Shown here: positions 52,901 to 60,019 of the stretch, piece by piece
Layout of the letters: every line of letters starts with the position of its first letter
Numbering within the stretch: position 1 is the first letter of the stretch
From: an uncultured Clostridia bacterium
GTDB taxonomy: Bacteria > Bacillota > Clostridia > Christensenellales > Borkfalkiaceae
Reading direction: 5' to 3'
DNA: 64,000 bases
Assembly (NCBI GenBank): GCA_947629675.1
Contig: CANREM010000002.1
Location: 62,001 to 126,000 of the forward strand
Translations under genes and position numbers: made by a program
The notes under the pieces: generated by a model
The model's input: the letters and a program-made list of their open reading frames with translations, nothing else
What the model was told of the DNA's origin: nothing
Databases searched by the model: none

Positions 52901-54268
52901 AACGTCATCGAATTCTGGGGCGAGGACGGAAGGACGCACATGAAAGCCGACCTCGGAGAAACCTACTATACCGTACGCGACGGTTACGACGGGGACTATG
53001 AGATCTGGTCAGACGCCAAGGCATGGAAGGTCCCCTACAAGGCAGACGAAGATTCGGAGGTGAGCGAGAGCAAGCTCATCGCACGTCTCGACGGCCACGG
53101 GAATGTTCAGATCGTGCGCGACGATGACGGCGTAGTCCTTGCAGAGGGCGCGTATGCCATCGATCATGAGACGTTTATCAACACCCTCTCGGTCAGCTGG
53201 AATAACGGCAAAGACAGTGCGGAGTGCCAGTTTGCCTTCGTTCTGGATGAGTACGATTATGTGAATATCGTCATCCGTGAGACGGAACACGTTTCCACGC
53301 TTGTCGATGAGGATGGCGAAGTGTTCGTCCTCGACGGTCTCGGATTTGTGACCTATTACGATGCGTTGGGCGTCAGACACGAGGGTGCGCAATACACCGA
53401 ATTGTCGGATGGCGCGTGGATCATCCTTTTGGATTCAAGTACCAGCCTGTTTGTCGTCGAGATCGAGGGCGAGGGTGTCGTGAATTGCAAGGTTGTGGAT
53501 AACTCCGCGTACAAAGCGACTTTCTACGCCTCCGACTTCTCCGCCATCGTATTCCTCGATACGGTCGTCAGGCTCGACGGCGTGCCCTGCTACTACAATG
53601 TCTCCGAGGACGGCAAGACGGCGACCATCTATAGGCAGAACGATGACGGATCGTATACCGCATCCACGCTGACGATGCCCGCACTCAATGCCGCAACGTA
53701 CAGTTATAACGAAAAGACCTTCACCCGTTGGACGGAGAACAGGGAACTCACCTTCACCTCTACGGGGGAATTTGCGGGCATCACCCTCAAGTTCACGCCC
53801 GACGGCACGGACACCTTTGAGATCCCCGCATTCTTCCTGAATGATAGCTATACCGAGATGTCGGTCGATCACTATTACATGGATTATTACGATGCCTGGC
53901 AGACAGAGCTTGTCTACGGCGATTCCGACGATTGGTATTATATCACCCTCAATTACAACTTTGAGACGAACGTCGGGACTTTCACATTCCGCGATGAGGA
54001 AGAGGAGAAGGTCACGTATACCTCGCAGGACGGGAGCGTTTCGCTCATTCTCTTGGAGGGCGATTGGCAAGAGAGCATCCTCGCCAAGGTCGTGACGGGC
54101 GAGGCCTCGAAGATCGTGTTCATTGAGGGCGGCTTGTATTCCCATCAGGCCGAAGCGGCGACGGAGACGCAGAATGCCATCTATGCGGTCGAGATCGACG
54201 GCACGAAATACAGGTTCTATACGGATAAGACTTCCGAAAAGAACATCCTTGAGATCGCTGCTGCCTGA
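49931..54268 (+). CDS. Giant surface lipoprotein 3 (InlB-like module plus LDG-repeat array)
   Basis: 1445 aa. Same N-terminal cassette as the two paralogues (lipobox IVAGC, Cys28; LTFAGWYLNG). At DNA level this cassette is almost the same as in giant lipoprotein 2 up to about codon 140, then the two diverge sharply. A second InlB-like unit is at about 195-255 (LYLEGWATEAGG, VLHAVWSKG). The array includes MELDGSGHAVIHFGDEEYV, LKIDGFTYWAEYRDADGE, ARLDGHGNVQIVRDDDG and FVLDGLGFVTYYDALGV. Very acidic and Tyr-rich; lipid-anchored at the cell surface by inference. RBS aggaggaaatt. Second gene of the operon, ending in a strong terminator. Confidence 0.85.
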   Translation: MKKVRKLWLGGMVLAMVVAATCGIVAGCGKAKGKLTLEEGNGGTLSATEYKVEVGANLKDFLADKAPVPEEGLTFAGWYLNGAPMEDGATMSKDGVTLTAKYNVTYTLNVYTMDVDGNYPETASVQTAEGLYLEPLDLTSSLNATEGFEVDDGKQNVLSVGSLGKDAVFTVYLEREQYSLRYVADLPEGYGEASDKVVSHYYDTKENAIDGDVYGKGDALYLEGWATEAGGEIVYRVGDEITVKGDIVLHAVWSKGIRDLMGGADVVYLLSSKPGSAVLNRGGVKFEGTVAEDKDSVTFSMPDGKSYVVYLYTDGFAAYHENFEGTYEYYDRFYAPAGVTREKKTLVLDGKNAATLTVGEGADAKTYKGTYSFEMEQEHFRFVSDEIDFYFMLGVTRTDNKPVFSLYYPEEDGSFEQFIVLDPVEGLGYSGDYVMELDGSGHAVIHFGDEEYVGTYFTDYWSDDEDDNTLYGAVSFENGDGETQEWWFLLIELTDGSISFIKADPIAMGIFQGEVDGQAATLELDGFANTKTSACLTIGEKAVYGSYSVVTQLRLLGGVVVELEMEDGSSYSFRVHDEAFEEFDLNFTEYYWIDNGDLPQKQLLVLYEDPVTGIKDETGKDVAAKRAEVYLYAEDREKLVHAAKGYYVAQPYGDVTIYEYVEQEKDAAYTGDAFYQNIRFLVGGISSGDESYDVFYLLSSDYGTEDQVIYFEAYYEYEVTKDGNVYTGNGLLYNKNGDPGITGMGSLYFEAVKDGKGEITSYNAYEGSVALFDLESDELASGGSDHEQGPKYLEFAYYYVNEDDLLALGTRYFMLGVGELEGNVEVNIARPLKYEPVDLTYTDADGSMFMDYFSMTLDGTGAAVWNIYELDDSSWWPSYEFVASVNGTAEITGKTEFGDEIYHFVPETNTYGVKEISFIIEYYIYEYFGRPIPYWLLHEQVCEQTTLVGEDGSSLKIDGFTYWAEYRDADGETFEGTYYYGVTEDDETDMNVIEFWGEDGRTHMKADLGETYYTVRDGYDGDYEIWSDAKAWKVPYKADEDSEVSESKLIARLDGHGNVQIVRDDDGVVLAEGAYAIDHETFINTLSVSWNNGKDSAECQFAFVLDEYDYVNIVIRETEHVSTLVDEDGEVFVLDGLGFVTYYDALGVRHEGAQYTELSDGAWIILLDSSTSLFVVEIEGEGVVNCKVVDNSAYKATFYASDFSAIVFLDTVVRLDGVPCYYNVSEDGKTATIYRQNDDGSYTASTLTMPALNAATYSYNEKTFTRWTENRELTFTSTGEFAGITLKFTPDGTDTFEIPAFFLNDSYTEMSVDHYYMDYYDAWQTELVYGDSDDWYYITLNYNFETNVGTFTFRDEEEEKVTYTSQDGSVSLILLEGDWQESILAKVVTGEASKIVFIEGGLYSHQAEAATETQNAIYAVEIDGTKYRFYTDKTSEKNILEIAAA

Positions 54269-54324
54269 CCCGCGCGCCTTCAAAAGGCAGGGCGGTCATG
54301 ACCGCAAGATTTTATGCAAAAAAG

Positions 54325-54354
54325 CTCTCGTGAGAAATTCACGGGAGTTTTTTT
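54325..54354 (+). terminator. Terminator of the giant lipoprotein 2-3 operon
   Basis: CTCTCGTGA/TCACGGGAG stem (one G-U) with a 5-nt loop and seven T. Confidence 0.85.
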
Positions 54355-54395
54355 GCGGAAAATTGCAATTTGGCCGCGGCGGGCGGCGGGGCGGC

Positions 54396-54424
54396 TTGAC
54401 AATTTTTTCCCCGCATTCTATAAT
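54396..54424 (+). promoter_or_regulatory. Promoter for a leaderless prmA mRNA
   Basis: TTGACA (54396-54401), 17-bp spacer, TATAAT (54419-54424). The ATG at 54431 starts 7 nt after the -10 box, so transcript and coding region should begin together. Confidence 0.75.
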
Positions 54425-54430
54425 ACTCGT

Positions 54431-55387
54431 ATGAAATATATCGAACTCACCATCCGCACGACGAGCGAGGCGAGCGAACTCGTCGCCGACATTTTGTGGA
54501 ACTACACGGAGGGCGGCGTCGCCGTCTCCGACCATGCCGACGTTGTCGCCCTTCAGGAGGGGAGAAGCGGCGTCTTTTGGGATTACCTCGACGAAAGCCT
54601 CAAAGCTGTCCCCTCCGAGACCCTCGTCAAGGCCTTTCTGCAGCCCTCCCGCGAGGGGGAAATTCCCGCCATCATGCAAGAGATCTACGCCTGCCGCGAC
54701 CGTGCGGCGGGGGAGATCGACTTCGGCACGCTGGAGGAGACGAGAAGGGTCATCGACGGTGACGACTGGATAGACATCTGGAAGAAACACTTCCGTCCCA
54801 TTCATTTGGGCAAGATCGTCGTCGTGCCCGAGTGGATCGCCTATGAAAAGAAGGAGGGGGAGGAGATCGTCCTCCTCGACTCCAACATGGCCTTCGGCAC
54901 GGGCGAACACGAGACGACGGCGATGTGCGTCACCCTCCTGCAGGAATTCTTGAAGAAGGGGGACACCGTCCTCGACGTGGGCTGCGGGAGCGGGATTTTG
55001 GGCATCTCCGCCGCAAAGCTCGGGGCGGGGAAGTGTTTCCTTACCGACATCGACCCCGTGGCCGTCGCGAGCAGCGGGCACAATGCCGCAAGAAACGGTG
55101 TCGAAAATGCTCTCACGATCGTGAGAAGCGACCTCACGGAGGGGGCGAAGTTCGATGCCGACCTCATCCTCGCCAACATCACGGGGGAAGTCCTCGTCCG
55201 CCTCGCGCCCGCCATTCCCCGCCATCTCAAACGGGGCGGCACGGTCATCCTCTCGGGCATCATCGAGAGCCGCCGCGAGATGGTAAAAGACGCCTTCTCC
55301 GCCGTCGGCCTCGCGCTTTTGCGCGAAGAGCATCGGGGCGAATGGTACGCCTTTGTGCTGAAGGAGGGCACCCATGTCCGCACCTAA
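54431..55387 (+). CDS. prmA: Ribosomal protein L11 methyltransferase
   Basis: 318 aa. An N-terminal substrate-binding domain (about 1-110) is followed by the class I SAM domain: MAFGTGEHETTAMCVTLL, VLDVGCGSGILGI and LILANITGEVL (NIT in place of the more usual NPP-like motif IV, as in PrmA). It methylates L11 of the 50S subunit. No Shine-Dalgarno sequence precedes the ATG, and a perfect sigma-A promoter ends 7 nt before it, so leaderless translation is inferred. It overlaps rsmE by 14 nt, starting a prmA-rsmE-mtaB-HIT operon. Confidence 0.93.
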   Translation: MKYIELTIRTTSEASELVADILWNYTEGGVAVSDHADVVALQEGRSGVFWDYLDESLKAVPSETLVKAFLQPSREGEIPAIMQEIYACRDRAAGEIDFGTLEETRRVIDGDDWIDIWKKHFRPIHLGKIVVVPEWIAYEKKEGEEIVLLDSNMAFGTGEHETTAMCVTLLQEFLKKGDTVLDVGCGSGILGISAAKLGAGKCFLTDIDPVAVASSGHNAARNGVENALTIVRSDLTEGAKFDADLILANITGEVLVRLAPAIPRHLKRGGTVILSGIIESRREMVKDAFSAVGLALLREEHRGEWYAFVLKEGTHVRT

Positions 55388-56090
55388 ACGCTTTTTTGTG
55401 AAGAAAATCGCGGAGGAAGTCACCCTCTCGGGGGAGGAGTACCGCCACGCCAAAAACGTTCTGCGCCTCAAGTGCGGCGACGAAGTCACCCTCCTCGACG
55501 GCGGCGGCAAGGAGTATGCGGCCATCGTCGAGGGCGAGAAGAAGGGGAGCCTCCTTCTGCATGTGACGGGGGAGCGCGCCTCCGACCGCGAACCCAAGCG
55601 AAATTATTGCATCCTCATCGGCGTGCTCAAGGGGGATAAGACCGAACTTGTCGTGCAAAAAGCGGTGGAACTCGGGGCGAGCCGCATCGTCGTCTTTTCC
55701 TCCCGCTATTGCTCTGCGTACATGAATGAAAATAAACTCGAACGCTTGAACCGCGTCTCCCGCGAGGCCGCCAAACAGTGCCTGCGCACCTTTTCTCCGC
55801 CCGTCGAGTACTGCGAAAACTTTTCCGCCGCACTCGAGGCGGCGAAGGGATATGCGACCAAGCTGTTCGCCTGTGAGTTTCTGGCGGAAAACGAGGGCAC
55901 CATGTCCGAGATAGATGGTTCATGCGCGGTCATGGTGGGGAGCGAAGGCGGCTTCACGGAGGAGGAATTCGAACTTGCGAAGGCGGCGGGCTTCAAGGGC
56001 ATCACGCTCGGGAGGCGCATCCTTCGCGCAGAGACGGCCGCGATCGCCTGTCTTGCCGTTGTCGCCTATCACATGGGGGAACTCGGATGA
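55374..56090 (+). CDS. rsmE: 16S rRNA m3U1498 methyltransferase RsmE
   Basis: 238 aa SPOUT-class methyltransferase. An N-terminal PUA-like part (about 1-70, VTLSGEEYRHAKNVLRLKCG) precedes the knotted domain with GSEGGFTEEE and LGRRILRAETAAIACL, which form the SAM pocket. VVFSSRYC and NRVSREAAKQC are the other conserved blocks. The start lies inside prmA with ggagggcaccc before it, and the stop overlaps the next ATG by 4 nt, indicating coupled translation. Confidence 0.94.
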   Translation: MSAPKRFFVKKIAEEVTLSGEEYRHAKNVLRLKCGDEVTLLDGGGKEYAAIVEGEKKGSLLLHVTGERASDREPKRNYCILIGVLKGDKTELVVQKAVELGASRIVVFSSRYCSAYMNENKLERLNRVSREAAKQCLRTFSPPVEYCENFSAALEAAKGYATKLFACEFLAENEGTMSEIDGSCAVMVGSEGGFTEEEFELAKAAGFKGITLGRRILRAETAAIACLAVVAYHMGELG

Positions 56091-57316
56091 AGGCGTGCGT
56101 ATTCACCCTCGGGTGCAAGCAGAACGAGGCGGAGAGCGCGTCCCTCATGCGCGGCCTCGAGGAGCGCGGATATGAGGTGACGGGGGAGCTTGGCTATGCC
56201 GATGTCTACCTTCTCAACACCTGCGCGGTGACGGCGGAGGCGGAGAGAAAGTCCCGTCAGGCCGTCGCCCGCATGCTCAAATTCAACCCCGGCGCGAAGG
56301 TCATCGTATTCGGGTGCGCCTCGCAGAATTTCCCCGCGGCCTTTTCGGGGAAGCAGGGCGTCGTGTATGTCGCGGGTGCGATGCACAAGGACCGCATCCT
56401 CGCCTTTCTCGACGGGGAGGATGTGGAAGAAGATCCGGGCATGGAGACCGCCTTTTGCGAACTCCCCGCCCCCAAGCAGACGCGCACGCGCATGAATCTC
56501 CGCGTGCAGGACGGCTGCAACCGCTTCTGCACCTACTGCCTCATTCCCTACCTTCGCGGCAGGTCCCGCTCCCGCTCCGTCGGGAGCGTCCTCGGGGAGG
56601 CAAGAAATAGTCCTTCCCGCGAGATCGTCCTCACGGGCATCGACCTTTCCTCCTACCGAGACGGGGACAAGGACCTCGGCGACCTTCTTCTGGCCCTCGG
56701 AAAGCTCCCCGCCCGCATCCGCCTCGGCTCTCTCGAGGTGAGCGCGGTGACGGACGAATTTTTGGAGAAGATGAAGCGGGCGGGAAACGTCATGCCGCAC
56801 TTCCACCTCTCCCTTCAGAGCGGCTCCGACCGCGTCCTTCGGGCGATGAACCGCCATTACACGCGGGAGGAATACCTCGCCGCCTGCAGAAAAATTTACG
56901 CCGCCTTCCCCGACGCCGCCATCACGACGGACATCATCGTGGGGTTCCCGACCGAGGAAGAGGAGGACTTCGAAGCCTCCCTTGCCATCATGGAGGAAGC
57001 GGGCTTTGCGCATGTGCACGCCTTTCCCTTCTCGATGCGGAAGGGGACGAATGCGACAAAGCTCCAAGATCTTCCCGCCTCCGTCAAAAAGGAGCGTATG
57101 GGCCGCATGCTCGCAGCCTCCAAGGCCGCGGAGGAAAGGTATCTCTCCCGCTTTTTGGGAAGGAGATTTTCCGCCCTCTTCGAGGAGGACGGAGGCTACA
57201 CCGAAAATTACATCCGCGTGTATAACGAGAGCGCGAAGGAGGGTACCATGTACGAGGTGGAGCTTACAAAAATCGTTGAAAACGGCGTCCGCGCCGAACT
57301 TATCAAGGAGATTTAA
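56087..57316 (+). CDS. mtaB: tRNA t6A37 methylthiotransferase MtaB
   Basis: 409 aa radical-SAM enzyme. The N-terminal UPF0004 domain has the three cluster cysteines (TLGCKQNE, LLNTCAVTAE, VFGCASQ). The radical-SAM CxxxCxxC reads CNRFCTYCLIPYLRGRSRSR. A C-terminal TRAM-like segment ends it. It converts t6A to ms2t6A next to the anticodon. Opening with KACVFTLGCKQNEAES rather than the MiaB-type N-terminus points to MtaB. The gene shares ATGA with rsmE; the frame is open further upstream within rsmE but without homology. Confidence 0.92.
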   Translation: MKACVFTLGCKQNEAESASLMRGLEERGYEVTGELGYADVYLLNTCAVTAEAERKSRQAVARMLKFNPGAKVIVFGCASQNFPAAFSGKQGVVYVAGAMHKDRILAFLDGEDVEEDPGMETAFCELPAPKQTRTRMNLRVQDGCNRFCTYCLIPYLRGRSRSRSVGSVLGEARNSPSREIVLTGIDLSSYRDGDKDLGDLLLALGKLPARIRLGSLEVSAVTDEFLEKMKRAGNVMPHFHLSLQSGSDRVLRAMNRHYTREEYLAACRKIYAAFPDAAITTDIIVGFPTEEEEDFEASLAIMEEAGFAHVHAFPFSMRKGTNATKLQDLPASVKKERMGRMLAASKAAEERYLSRFLGRRFSALFEEDGGYTENYIRVYNESAKEGTMYEVELTKIVENGVRAELIKEI

Positions 57317-57319
57317 GCT

Positions 57320-57658
57320 ATGGAAAATTGTGTATTTTGCAAGATCGCGAAGGGGGAGATCCCCTCGGGCAAAGTGTATGAGGACGATGAAATTTTGGTA
57401 TTCAAGGACATCGAGCCGCTCACGAAAATTCATCTTCTCTGCATCCCGAAGGAGCATTTCAAGACGGTCGCCGAGCTGGATGACGCCCGCGCCGCCCTCC
57501 TCGGAAGGGCGTTGAAGAAGATCGGAAAGCTCGCGCCATCGTGGGGGCTTGAAAATGGATACCGCCTCGTCATGAACCAGGGGGAGGAGGCGGGGCAGTC
57601 CGTTCCGCATCTGCACATCCACATCCTCGGCGGCGAGCGTCTCCGCTGGGAGAAATGA
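57320..57658 (+). CDS. HIT-family (Hint-like) nucleotide-binding hydrolase
   Basis: 112 aa. Starts with CVFCKIAKGEIPSGKVYED, followed by IHLLCIPKEH and the histidine triad HLHIHIL near the C-terminus, as in bacterial Hint/YcfF proteins that hydrolyse AMP-lysine or related phosphoramidates. Three nt separate it from mtaB, and ggagatttaagct precedes the ATG, so it closes the prmA-rsmE-mtaB operon. It is followed by a terminator. Confidence 0.93.
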   Translation: MENCVFCKIAKGEIPSGKVYEDDEILVFKDIEPLTKIHLLCIPKEHFKTVAELDDARAALLGRALKKIGKLAPSWGLENGYRLVMNQGEEAGQSVPHLHIHILGGERLRWEK

Positions 57659-57673
57659 TTTTCGCATGAAATT

Positions 57674-57699
57674 TCCGCCGCGTGTCGGCGGATTTTTTT
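57674..57699 (+). terminator. Terminator of the prmA-HIT operon
   Basis: TCCGCCG/CGGCGGA stem, 5-nt loop, seven T. Confidence 0.88.
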
Positions 57700-57748
57700 C
57701 GAATAATTTGCGCTTTTCTCACGCATACTGCGGGAAAAGGAGACCGGT

Positions 57749-58672
57749 ATGAAACGAATCATGTGTGTCCTTCCCGTCCTCGCAGTGTGCGCCCTTCTCT
57801 CGGCGTGCGGAGGGGGAGGGAATGTTACAGCCAAGACGGACCCCGTCGCATTGAAGTCCGAAAAGGTGGAAGAGGAAGGTTGGGAGCTTGCCTTCGCCCC
57901 GCAGGAAAATTACTGCATGCACGCAGTTATCAAGGCCTCGGAGGGGGAAGATGGGGCTACCGAGTCCAAAACGGTCATCGATTTTTGCAACGACGGCGAA
58001 CGGGCATATGCCAAGATGACGGCAAAGGGCGGGGAGGAGGGCACCTTCGAGATGCAGTCCTATGCAGATCTGAAAGAGGGGACCGTCTGGTCGCGCACGA
58101 ATGATGGCGACAAATGGACGGAATGGGACTCGGAGACGTACACATCCGAGCAGTTTGCCGAGTTCTTCTCGCCCTTCCGCGCCCCCGACTTCGCCCGTGA
58201 CCGATTTGCCGATTTTGCCTACAGTGAGAGCGAAAATGGCTATACCATGTCCGAAGATGCCCTTTCAAATTCGCGTGAGGGAGTGGACGAATACATTGCC
58301 TCGCTCCTTGCGGAGACGCCCGCAGACCTTGGTGACGCTACGGCTGAGAAGGCGGTCCTGAAGTTCAAGGACGGAAAGCCGAGCGCGTTCCTCTTCGAAG
58401 CCACCACCCCCGAGGAGAGCGAAGAGACGGCGCGCGGGCGGGAGGAACTTCCTCTTTTTGAGCGTTTCCCCGCATTTGAAGTGAGCCTCTCGCGCCACGG
58501 CCGCACGCCCCGCATCCTCATCCGCATCCGCCCCATCCCGCGCACGCCGCTCCCCAAGGAGACGGAAGTGCCCCAAAGGCCCGCCCTGCACATCTCTTCC
58601 ACGCAGCTCTTCTATAATTACGGAAAGGCGCGCGTCACCCTGCCCGCCGACCTTCCGCCCATCGGCGAATAG
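57749..58672 (+). CDS. Lipoprotein of unknown function
   Basis: 307 aa. Signal peptide with lipobox LSAC (lipidated Cys20) followed by a Gly-rich linker. The mature part (about 30-220) alternates short beta-type segments such as YCMHAVIKASEG and ERAYAKMTAKGGEEGTFEMQ, resembling LolA/LppX-like or DUF-type lipid-binding folds, but no diagnostic motif was found. The C-terminal 80 residues are Pro/Arg-rich and end in YNYGKARVTLPADLPP, a closing strand common in small clostridial lipoproteins. RBS aaaaggagaccggt. Transcribed alone between two terminators. Confidence 0.75.
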   Translation: MKRIMCVLPVLAVCALLSACGGGGNVTAKTDPVALKSEKVEEEGWELAFAPQENYCMHAVIKASEGEDGATESKTVIDFCNDGERAYAKMTAKGGEEGTFEMQSYADLKEGTVWSRTNDGDKWTEWDSETYTSEQFAEFFSPFRAPDFARDRFADFAYSESENGYTMSEDALSNSREGVDEYIASLLAETPADLGDATAEKAVLKFKDGKPSAFLFEATTPEESEETARGREELPLFERFPAFEVSLSRHGRTPRILIRIRPIPRTPLPKETEVPQRPALHISSTQLFYNYGKARVTLPADLPPIGE

Positions 58673-58681
58673 TAAGCCCCT

Positions 58682-58714
58682 TCCCGCTTCTCGAAAAGAG
58701 GCGGGATTTTTTTT
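58682..58714 (+). terminator. Terminator after the lipoprotein gene
   Basis: TCCCGCTTCT pairs with AGAGGCGGGA around CGAAA, then eight T. Confidence 0.85.
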
Positions 58715-58804
58715 GCAAAGGGGGCATTGCTTCGTTGCATTTTTTCGGACGGTGTGCTAATATATGTAAGACAAAAAATATGGGCGATCGGAGCGTAAGA
58801 AGAG

Positions 58805-59743
58805 ATGGAAATGAAAAAGTTCCGCGAGAAATATCTGCATATCATCCTGACAAGCATCTTTGCCGTATTTTATACGGGCGTCGTGCGGGCGGTTGCGATC
58901 TACATGTTCGTCACGCCCAACAAGTTCGCCCCGGGCGGTATCAACGGTCTCTCCGTCCTCCTCGAATATCTCACCCACTTAAGTTCAGGGTATTTCCTCA
59001 TCATCTTCAACGTGCCGCTCTTCTTCCTTGCCTTCTTCCTCCTCGGGAAGCGCGAGGCGATCGTCTCGACCGCATCCATGCTCCTTTCCTCCGGCCTTCT
59101 CATTCTCTTTGGAAGGATCAAGGGCTTCCCCGTCTTTGCCCCGCCCATGGAAACAAGCGGCCTTGCGGAGCCTCTTGCCTACGGCATCATGGCGGCAGTC
59201 GCGAGCGGCATCCTTCTCGGCATCCCGCTTGCGGGGATGATACGAAACTGCGGCACCGCGGGCGGAACAGGCATTCTCGCCTCCCTCGTCAACAAGAAGT
59301 ATAGGTATCTGAGCGTGAGCTGGATGACTTCGGGCTTCGACGCCGTCGTCGTTCTCGCCTCCTTCTTTGTCTACTACGAGTGGGGGGAACCGTTCGCCGA
59401 CAACTTTGCCGTCAACCTCATGCCCGTCCTTTTGGCCCTCGTCTCTCTATATGTGACGAGCAAGACGTGTGACGTCATCATGCACGGCTTCCAGTCCGCC
59501 TATAAGTTTGAAATCATCACCACCCACCCCGAGGAGGTGGCACAGGAGATCATGGAACGCACCCACCACGGCGTCACCTTGGTGCATGCGACGGGCATGT
59601 ATTCGCACACGGACAGAAGTATGCTCGTCTGCATTATCCGCAAACGCCAGATCGCCCAGCTCCAGCGCATCATCAAGGAGTTCCCCGATACCTTTGCCTA
59701 CTTCACCCCTACTTCAGAGGTATATGGAAAGTTTATAAAATGA
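58805..59743 (+). CDS. YitT-family membrane protein with DUF2179 domain
   Basis: 312 aa. Five to six membrane helices in two YitT repeats (about 10-230; TPNKFAPGGINGLSVLL and GTAGGTGILASLVNKK are the conserved loops). A soluble C-terminal DUF2179 domain follows (about 235-312, YKFEIITTHPEEVAQEI, VTLVHATGMYSHTDRSMLVC). These proteins are common in Firmicutes; the DUF2179 part is thought to sense small molecules, but transport function is unproven. ATG 58805 or 58811 may be used; cggagcgtaagaag precedes both. A likely -10 TAATAT lies about 45 bp upstream. Confidence 0.9.
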   Translation: MEMKKFREKYLHIILTSIFAVFYTGVVRAVAIYMFVTPNKFAPGGINGLSVLLEYLTHLSSGYFLIIFNVPLFFLAFFLLGKREAIVSTASMLLSSGLLILFGRIKGFPVFAPPMETSGLAEPLAYGIMAAVASGILLGIPLAGMIRNCGTAGGTGILASLVNKKYRYLSVSWMTSGFDAVVVLASFFVYYEWGEPFADNFAVNLMPVLLALVSLYVTSKTCDVIMHGFQSAYKFEIITTHPEEVAQEIMERTHHGVTLVHATGMYSHTDRSMLVCIIRKRQIAQLQRIIKEFPDTFAYFTPTSEVYGKFIK

Positions 59744-59744
59744 T

Positions 59745-59920
59745 GTGCTCCCTTGCCCACCCCTCGAGGGGTGGGTGTCGCCTTCGGCGACGGAAGGGGT
59801 GGACACCGCGTCATGCTGCCCCGCGCGCACTATTGTCTACTAAGCGCGGCACGAGCCGTAGGCGAAGTAGCCTGTCGAAGCATCCCCTCATACGAAGTCC
59901 GCATTTTCATCCCAGGTATT
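59745..59920. repeat. REP-like repeat mosaic (59.75-59.9 kb)
   Basis: CCACCCCTCGAGGGGTGG hairpin plus gtcgccttcggcgac and ggaaggggtgg (59752-59801), then the 'gtcatgctgccccgcgcgc...gcggcacgag...gtcgaagcatcc' unit (59809-59885) and 'catacgaagtccg'. Same units as at 8, 10, 15 and 21 kb. No gene seen. Confidence 0.8.
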
Positions 59921-59922
59921 GT

Positions 59923-59946
59923 TCCGCCCCCACGGGGCGGATTTTT
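59923..59946 (+). terminator. Terminator before clpB
   Basis: TCCGCCCC/GGGGCGGA with a 3-nt loop and five T. It most likely ends transcription from the YitT gene. Confidence 0.75.
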
Positions 59947-60019
59947 GTCATCCATTTGTTTAGCTCCCTCCCATTTACGGTATAATATTGAATGAAAAAA
60001 AGATCGGGAGGAACATGCA

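Noticed and set aside
57950-57961. 'gatggggctacc' in the 57.7-kb lipoprotein gene, also present in the giant lipoprotein heads
   Set aside because: Only 12 nt with no extended similarity; the proteins differ around it, so coincidence is likely.
59940-60019. Heat-shock operator (CIRCE or CtsR type) before clpB
   Set aside because: No TTAGCACTC dyad and no GGTCAAA direct repeat could be found.
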